Shown here: positions 59,698 through 64,000 of the stretch, one piece after another
Position numbering within the stretch: position 1 is the stretch's first letter
Layout: each line of letters begins with the position of its first letter
Assembly: GCA_903821695.1 (NCBI GenBank)
Contig: CAIJLX010000051.1
Location: 18,963 to 82,962, forward strand
Source of the DNA: an uncultured Alphaproteobacteria bacterium
Lineage (GTDB): Bacteria > Pseudomonadota > Alphaproteobacteria > Rickettsiales > CAIJLX01
Reading direction: 5' to 3'
DNA length: 64,000 bases
Notes under the pieces: generated by a model
The model's database searches: none
Told to the model about the DNA's origin: nothing
Seen by the model: the letters and a program-made list of their open reading frames with translations, nothing else
Position numbers and translations under genes: made by a program

Positions 59698-59871
59698 TTA
59701 TTTTACGAGTAGTAATTTGTCGTTACTGGTTTTGATGAGTCGGTAAATCTGGTCGCCATGCTCGATGAGCAATTCACGGCCGGATTTTAATAGATCGATG
59801 CTTTTCATTCGCCGAGTGGATAACTCAAGGGACGGCGTATAATGCGTCAATGTTTGTTCTTCGATATGCAT
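59698..59871 (-). CDS. hemP: HemP-family small protein
   Basis: 57 residues from ATG 59871, which has a very strong ribosome site (AAGGAGG). The C-terminal part KSIDLLKSGRELLIEHGDQIYRLIKTSNDKLLLVK follows the HemP pattern (S-x-x-LL-x-G-x-x-L-x-I-x-H-x-G-x-x-YRLR-x-T-x-x-GKLILTK). HemP proteins are linked to haem uptake and its regulation; the sulfur setting here is unexpected. A longer frame from 60003 overlaps the yezD-like gene and is rejected. Confidence 0.82.
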   Translation of the reverse strand: MHIEEQTLTHYTPSLELSTRRMKSIDLLKSGRELLIEHGDQIYRLIKTSNDKLLLVK

Positions 59872-59881
59872 ATTCTCCTCC

Positions 59882-60025
59882 TTATTTATCAAAACGGCGT
59901 TTAACAGATTTCTCAACTTGGACGACCCGCGAATCATGAATGGTGATTTCGACCGAGCCATAATCAATCCCTTTGAGTGACTCCAAAATAAAAGCTTCCA
60001 CATTTGCGTTTTCTTTTTCGCTCAT
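59882..60025 (-). CDS. YezD-like protein, DUF2292 (hidden short gene)
   Basis: 47 residues: AFILESLKGIDYGSVEITIHDSRVVQVEKSVKRRF matches the YezD/DUF2292 pattern (GSVEI-x-IH-x-x-x-VVQIE-x-x-x-K-R), small proteins repeatedly found beside sulfate uptake and cysteine genes. Its ATG overlaps the rrf2 stop (ATGA at 60025-60022) and AAGGAGG precedes it. It ends ten bases before hemP. Confidence 0.8.
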   Translation of the reverse strand: MSEKENANVEAFILESLKGIDYGSVEITIHDSRVVQVEKSVKRRFDK

Positions 60026-60444
60026 ATTGCTCCTCCTTGATTCACTAATTCTTTCAACGTCATACCATCCAGCACGCCCGCAATTGCATTGCGCACTTTG
60101 AGCATCACCCGACGTACATCACAGCTATTTTCATCCACACAATCATCGCAGCGGCGATAGGCGGTGGTGCTGGCGCAGGGAATCGGCGCCAATGGGCCAT
60201 CGACCATCCGAATCACATCGCCAATGCGGATATCGCGTGCGGGCCGAGAAAGAAAATAGCCACCAAAAATCCCACGCTTGCTATCCAAGATTCCGTGCCT
60301 TTTCAAATCGAGCAAAATAGCCTCCAAAAACTTGGGCGGCACATCCGCTTCCTGGGCAATCGCTTTTATAGGCAACATCTTCTTCTCCTGCTTCGCCATT
60401 ACAACCAAACTCTTCAGTGCGTATTTTGCTTTCATGGATAGCAT
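60022..60444 (-). CDS. Rrf2-family transcription regulator
   Basis: 140 residues: winged helix MKAKYALKSLVVMAK, IKAIAQEADVPPKFLEAILLDLKRHGILDSKRGIFGGYFLSRPA, a dimer helix, and a cysteine-rich loop PCASTTAYRRCDDCVDENSC with spacing like Rrf2 proteins that hold an iron-sulfur cluster or sense thiols. As first gene of the sulfur block it probably controls it, in the manner of CymR of Bacillus; that is inference. ATG 60444 has GGAGAGG upstream. A promoter and palindrome sit directly ahead. Confidence 0.9.
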   Translation of the reverse strand: MLSMKAKYALKSLVVMAKQEKKMLPIKAIAQEADVPPKFLEAILLDLKRHGILDSKRGIFGGYFLSRPARDIRIGDVIRMVDGPLAPIPCASTTAYRRCDDCVDENSCDVRRVMLKVRNAIAGVLDGMTLKELVNQGGAI

Positions 60445-60454
60445 CGGTAGCCTC

Positions 60455-60498
60455 TCCTATACTCTTTAATTCCTATAAACATAATAGGGATTATAGGG
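60455..60498. promoter_or_regulatory. Palindromic operator between rrf2 and the kinase-like gene
   Basis: The 25-base dyad AATTCCTAT-N7-ATAGGGATT (60468-60492) has 8 of 9 arm pairs complementary. Extra half-sites TCCTAT (60455-60460) and ATAGGG (60493-60498) flank it, giving two nested inverted pairs. It covers the rrf2 -10 and ends one base before the ATG of the divergent gene, so one regulator bound here could silence both. Confidence 0.65.
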
Positions 60499-60506
60499 TA
60501 TGTCAA
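60478..60506 (-). promoter_or_regulatory. rrf2 / sulfur block promoter
   Basis: On the minus strand, a perfect TTGACA (60506-60501), 17 bases, then TATGTT (60483-60478). The -10 lies in the centre of the palindrome, which fits autoregulation by Rrf2. The -35 is inside the first codons of the divergent gene. Confidence 0.65.
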
Positions 60507-61954
60507 CACACAATCTGTTTTTTTCTCAAAATAGCCTGTTACTTAAGGTTTTATTAACTGGAATCGTGGATAATTTGCTGATGGCGTTACCACCAGATGG
60601 CATCCGTAGGTTGTTAGATGAGCTTTTCTTGAGTTCTGATAGCGAGCTATTAAAAGATAAGTTAAAAACACTGCGGATTGGCGAGCTTTTACGTTTTCGC
60701 GCGATTGAAGACGGAATGATGTTTAGTGTTAAATATGAGGTGGAAAACATCCTACAGCTGCGTGCGACGGAAAATGAAATAATCCGAGTATTCCAAGATC
60801 TCGATATACCATTTCGAATGAGCAAAAAAAGCACCCGTTGGTTTGGCCTAATAGATGAAGGCAAACCACGTTTTTATGGTGTTTTAGATGATGGCCTAAT
60901 GAAAGCAGTTCATTCTCACACTACAGCAAAAGCATTACATGATAAGATGGTTTTGGCTGGCGAGATCAAATATCTTACCAAACAGACATATCCAGATGAC
61001 CCCATTTCGGAAGACATGATGGCATGGGCAATGGCCCTAAAGGGAACCACTTCTCTACTAGGCCCTTATTTTCCTACATCTGCATTAAAAAATCTGAGTG
61101 ATTCTTCGAGTCTTCTCTATGAAGTAAAATTTACTTTAACAAAGCATAAGCTAGGCCATACCTTCCATGAGAATCCATCATTACTTGATTCTACCCTTGC
61201 TGCCATTGAAGAATTCGGATTCCGCCGCCTATCTTTTTGCGGCAGAGGAAGTAGTAGCTTTGCCTTCAAAGGCGTGAGGGACAAAGAAGATAATCCGCAA
61301 TTAGTCCTAATTACGCCAGGCAATCAGGAGCGCGTTCCGCATCCTTGTATATTGCCTGCCATTGAGCAAAAAATTATCGGCAATAAAGAAATACTCGTGC
61401 GTATTATGCCGGGCCTAGACACGGATACCGAAATAACCGAACACCATATGGACCAATTAAAAAGTCTCATGAATGCCAGTGGTTTGTATACAAGCTTAAC
61501 CGCAGGCAATCTATCCGAAATCAGGCCCGGTAATGTTGGCTTATATACGTTTATAAATGAGGCTGGCGAAACAAAAACTGTGCCGATGATTCTTGATTGG
61601 GGTGCCATTTCTTGGAATGCACCTGACAAACCAATGCCAACGATAGAACAACAACAGGCTATGCGAGAGCGCTGGGAAAAAACACCCGAACTGCAAGATT
61701 GGCTCGAAGCAGAACGTAGTATCGCCAAACAAGCACAAAACGTTTATCGCGGGGAGCAATTGGATGCGTTGCCGCAGGAAGGAACTGTCGCAAAATCCCT
61801 GCATAAAGGGCTTTATCCACCAGAAGTCGGCGTGCTATCGCAGATGGCAATCAATGAAGCTCTACAGGGAACCAGGGCCTATCATGAAGTGATGCGCGAA
61901 TTAGTAGAGTCGCAAGATCTATCTCTCTCACCAAGCGTTTTGATTTACCGCTAG
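60500..61954 (+). CDS. Protein kinase-fold-like orphan, 484 residues
   Basis: No family recognised with confidence. The C-terminal half has features of a kinase or aminoglycoside-phosphotransferase fold: a glycine/serine-rich loop GRGSSSFAFKG (248-258), a central region, RPGNVGLYTFI (342-352) at the catalytic-loop position and ILDWGAISW (364-372) at the metal-binding aspartate. The N-terminal 240 residues are unfamiliar. The expected catalytic HxD is not obvious, so it may be a pseudokinase or divergent kinase. Its start lies in the palindrome shared with rrf2, and a lone yejE gene follows by 46 bases. Confidence 0.65.
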   Translation: MSTHNLFFSQNSLLLKVLLTGIVDNLLMALPPDGIRRLLDELFLSSDSELLKDKLKTLRIGELLRFRAIEDGMMFSVKYEVENILQLRATENEIIRVFQDLDIPFRMSKKSTRWFGLIDEGKPRFYGVLDDGLMKAVHSHTTAKALHDKMVLAGEIKYLTKQTYPDDPISEDMMAWAMALKGTTSLLGPYFPTSALKNLSDSSSLLYEVKFTLTKHKLGHTFHENPSLLDSTLAAIEEFGFRRLSFCGRGSSSFAFKGVRDKEDNPQLVLITPGNQERVPHPCILPAIEQKIIGNKEILVRIMPGLDTDTEITEHHMDQLKSLMNASGLYTSLTAGNLSEIRPGNVGLYTFINEAGETKTVPMILDWGAISWNAPDKPMPTIEQQQAMRERWEKTPELQDWLEAERSIAKQAQNVYRGEQLDALPQEGTVAKSLHKGLYPPEVGVLSQMAINEALQGTRAYHEVMRELVESQDLSLSPSVLIYR

Positions 61955-62000
61955 AAATAACTTCCCTTATGAGCCTTAGCGCTATAAGAATAGCCGCATC

Positions 62001-63029
62001 ATGCATCAGAGCTTTTGGCAGAAATTTCAGCACAATAGACGTGCTTTTTGGTGTCTTTACATCTTCCTCGGGATATTCGGCATCTCGCTATTTTCAAACT
62101 TCCTGGCCAACGATAAGCCGATTTTTGTCTATGTGCCGGGCGATGCCATTTATCTGCCCACTTTCATCACTTACCCCGAAACCAGCTTTAAAGGCGGCGT
62201 ATTCGAAACTGAAACCGTCTATCAAGATCCCTACTGGCTAAAACTAATGCTCGACCAAAAGGCGTTCATCCTTTGGCCGCTGCTCGAATTCAGCTACAAC
62301 ACCAATAATTACTCCCTCGAATCCCCCGCCCCTTCCCCGCCCAGCAGCAAAAACTGGCTCGGCACCGATGACCAAGGCCGTGATGTGCTCGCCCGCACGC
62401 TCTATGGCCTGCGCCTCTCGATTTTATTCGGCCTAGGCCTCACCATTTTAAGTGCTGTCATAGGCATTACAGCGGGTGCGGTGCAGGGTTATTTCGGCGG
62501 CTGGGTTGATTTATTGTTCCAACGCTTCATCGAAATCTGGAGCGGTCTGCCATTGCTTTATGTCCTCATCATCCTCACCAGCTTCATCGCCCCTAACGTC
62601 TGGTGGCTGATGATGATTCTGCTGCTGTTCAGCTGGACCTCATTAGTCGGCGTTGTACGAGCCGAATTCCTCAAAGGCCGCAATATGGAATATGTCCGTG
62701 CCGCAAAAGCGCTCGGCGTGCGCGAACGCATCATCATTCTGCGACATATTTTGCCGAACTGCTTGGTCGCCTCCGTCACCATCCTGCCTTTTATGCTCTC
62801 TGGCTCCGTCACCATCCTCACTGAGCTTGATTTCTTAGGCCTCGGCCTGCCACCTGGTTCGCCTTCGCTGGGTGAATTATTGGCGCAGGGGAAAACGAAT
62901 TTACATGCGCCATGGCTTGGTATCACTGGGTTTTTTATGGTCGGATTATTGCTTTCGCTGCTGGTATTTATCGGCGAAGGCGTGCGCGATGCATTGAACC
63001 CGCGCAAACTCACCCTAAAATCCGCTTGA
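62001..63029 (+). CDS. yejE: ABC transporter permease YejE
   Basis: 342 residues, same length and very close pattern to E. coli YejE, the permease of the YejABEF importer for peptides and microcin C: HNRRAFWCLYIFLGIFGISLFSNFLANDKP, NWLGTDDQGRDVLARTLYGLRLS, the EAA loop VRAAKALGVRERIIILRHILPN and DFLGLGLPPGSPSLGELLAQGK. Unusually yejA, yejB and yejF are not next to it: upstream is the kinase-like orphan and downstream a tRNA gene. TATAAG at 61983-61988 would give a leader of about six bases. Confidence 0.92.
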   Translation: MHQSFWQKFQHNRRAFWCLYIFLGIFGISLFSNFLANDKPIFVYVPGDAIYLPTFITYPETSFKGGVFETETVYQDPYWLKLMLDQKAFILWPLLEFSYNTNNYSLESPAPSPPSSKNWLGTDDQGRDVLARTLYGLRLSILFGLGLTILSAVIGITAGAVQGYFGGWVDLLFQRFIEIWSGLPLLYVLIILTSFIAPNVWWLMMILLLFSWTSLVGVVRAEFLKGRNMEYVRAAKALGVRERIIILRHILPNCLVASVTILPFMLSGSVTILTELDFLGLGLPPGSPSLGELLAQGKTNLHAPWLGITGFFMVGLLLSLLVFIGEGVRDALNPRKLTLKSA

Positions 63030-63076
63030 CTTTTAAGCCCCCGGCCCGCAAAAAGACCGCTCCTTCAAAGGAATGT

Positions 63077-63151
63077 TCCGTGGTAGCTCAGCGGTAGAGC
63101 AATCGGCTGTTAACCGATCGGTCGTAGGTTCGATCCCTACCCACGGAGCCA
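63077..63151 (+). tRNA. tRNA-Asn (anticodon GTT)
   Basis: Cloverleaf with acceptor TCCGTGG/CCACGGA, D-arm GCTC/GAGC, anticodon stem ATCGG/CCGAT around CTGTTAA, T-arm GTAGG/CCTAC with TTCGATC, discriminator G and encoded CCA. 75 bases. Confidence 0.97.
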
Positions 63152-63259
63152 ACCTCCCTCAAAAGGTTAAGCTCTTAGAATTCATAGCGAATGGAAAAAG
63201 ACCAAAGGAATAGCTAGCTTTTTGTAGATTCGACCAAAAGTATGTGCTTTTTTAGAAGC

Positions 63260-63865
63260 ATGATTGAGCTTTTTTCAAAACGACAGGCAAAACTCACGGC
63301 ACAACCTGGAGAAGTGTACGTCTACGACACTGTCCCTGAGGCCTTACGTAATAAAATTATCTATATTTTAGATGATGCCCTAGGGGATGCAGATGCATAC
63401 GGCTATTACAATCAGTACAATGGCTATAGTGGTCATGAGAGAGTTCGTGAAGCTTATGCATTCATATGGGATACTTTCCGGCGCGAGCATGGCCTAAGAA
63501 AAGAAGAGCAAAAAAATTATAGAAAATCCTTTATCGACTTCTTTTCCGAATGCACCGATTTGTATGCACTAGATTTAATTGAATTGTCGTTTCGAGTAAT
63601 CGATAGAATTACTCGAAAGTATGAGTATAAGAATTCGAGACGCGCTGACGAAGTTGCCCAAAATGCCCTCGATGAAATAAATCGTCGATTCCAAGAGCAC
63701 AACATTGGCTATAAATTCGAAAGTGGCCAATTGATCCGAGTTGACTCGGAATTTCTTCACCAGGAAGTCATTAAACCAGCACTATTTTTACTTACAGAAA
63801 AGGTTTTTGCTGGTGCTAACGATGAATTCTTAAAGGCGCACGAAGATTATCGTAGGGGTGACTAG
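63260..63865 (+). pseudogene. AbiJ-NTD4 / STM4504-like defence gene, apparently cut short by an IS
   Basis: 201 residues from ATG 63260 (a frame start six codons earlier is less typical). MIELFSKRQAKLTAQPGEVYVYDTVPEALRNKIIYILDDALG and the rest match the AbiJ N-terminal domain 4 family, found in abortive-infection type antiphage proteins. The sequence ends at NDEFLKAHEDYRRGD; in the family this point leads into a further C-terminal helical part (from memory, of the type YKEA...AFES). The stop TAG is the junction with an IS5-family end, so the missing part was probably cut off by insertion. If so the product is likely inactive. Confidence 0.7.
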
Positions 63866-64000
63866 GCACTGTTAACAAACCTCAAGTTTGATAAAGGCAA
63901 GGGCAAGGAATGCCATGAAAGTGGAATCGAGTTTGTCGACCCTCAGTGCAAGCCGTCTATTTTCCTTGATTTTCTGGAACATATTTTCAATGCGTCTTCG
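63865..64000 (-). mobile_element. IS5-family insertion sequence end (runs off window)
   Basis: The terminal sequence GGCACTGTTAACAAACC begins at the disrupted gene's stop. CTAG or CTA at the junction could be the duplicated target site. The transposase gene inside reads out of the window on the minus strand. Confidence 0.7.
63872..64000 (-). CDS. IS5-family transposase, C-terminal fragment
   Basis: The last 42 codons of a DDE transposase are visible: RRRIENMFQKIKENRRLALR with the E of the DDE triad region (R-x-x-IE-x-x-F), then KLDSTFMAFLALAFIKLEVC and TAA at 63874-63872. This ending is characteristic of IS5-family (IS427-like) enzymes. The rest of the gene lies beyond base 64000, so the full length and integrity are unknown. 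Confidence 0.8.
   Translation of the reverse strand, partial: RRRIENMFQKIKENRRLALRVDKLDSTFMAFLALAFIKLEVC

Noticed and set aside
63152-63259. Integrase or attachment site downstream of tRNA-Asn
   Set aside because: The defence gene next to a tRNA suggested an island, but no integrase is visible before the window ends and no repeat of the tRNA 3' end was found.

Overview
The window is a chromosomal segment of an alphaproteobacterium with a moderately AT-leaning genome. The evidence is the large (about 1,570-residue) NAD-glutamate dehydrogenase, the pdhA-pdhB-pdhC-lpd layout, an OxyR/AhpC/AhpD peroxide module, a ccmDEFGH cytochrome c maturation block, a malic enzyme fused to a phosphotransacetylase domain, an entericidin-type lipoprotein, a DUF6356-like protein and a CtrA-type TTAA-N7-TTAA box. 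I cannot assign the order. All ORFs were judged from sequence alone.

Layout. 1-3.3 kb: the 3' part of ligA and an overlapping aminopeptidase P gene. 3.4-6.1 kb: yqgE and oxyR diverge from ahpC-ahpD across a textbook OxyR operator. 6.1-13.8 kb: a minus-strand run of mutS, a secreted trypsin-like protease, ccmD (a hidden 42-codon gene), ccmE, ccmF, ccmG, ccmH and a cyanophycinase-like protein. 14-18.1 kb: maeB, a small gene with its own sigma70-type promoter, rpsT, a glycerophosphodiesterase and a tiny membrane protein. 18.2-23.7 kb: the pyruvate dehydrogenase operon pdhA-pdhB-(two tiny lipoproteins)-pdhC-(methyltransferase-like gene)-lpd. 23.8-28.3 kb: a methionine salvage operon, mtnB-mtnD-mtnCK fusion-mtnA, followed by a receiver protein. 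28.5-30.9 kb: a pseudo-receiver behind a CtrA box, a small ORF, ispH, a DUF486 membrane protein and a gene broken by an in-frame TAG. 30.9-41.8 kb: a Pel exopolysaccharide locus (pelB, D, E, F, G and a free-standing lipoprotein hydrolase like the PelA N-terminus); pelC and the PelA deacetylase are not seen. 41.8-50.5 kb: a retropepsin-like protease, tRNA-Pro(CGG), guaB, an acetyltransferase-like gene, the giant glutamate dehydrogenase and cysQ. 50.5-60.4 kb: a long minus-strand sulfur block: an Rrf2 regulator, a YezD-like protein, HemP, a 52-residue secreted peptide, an OprO/P-type porin, sulfate-binding protein, a DUF6356-like protein, a flavoprotein fused to a cysteine-dioxygenase-like cupin, cysT, cysW, cysA and a small exported protein. 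60.5-64 kb: a protein-kinase-like orphan, a lone yejE permease gene, tRNA-Asn, and an AbiJ-NTD4/STM4504-type defence gene that stops exactly where an IS5-family element begins.

The most unusual points are the flavoprotein/thiol-dioxygenase-like fusion inside the sulfate uptake block, the MtnC-MtnK fusion, the reduced Pel locus, the IS-truncated defence gene, several tiny genes visible only by reading short frames, and a recurring pattern of promoters whose predicted +1 falls on the A of the start codon (oxyR, mutS, a 62-residue protein and an acetyltransferase-like gene), suggesting leaderless mRNAs.
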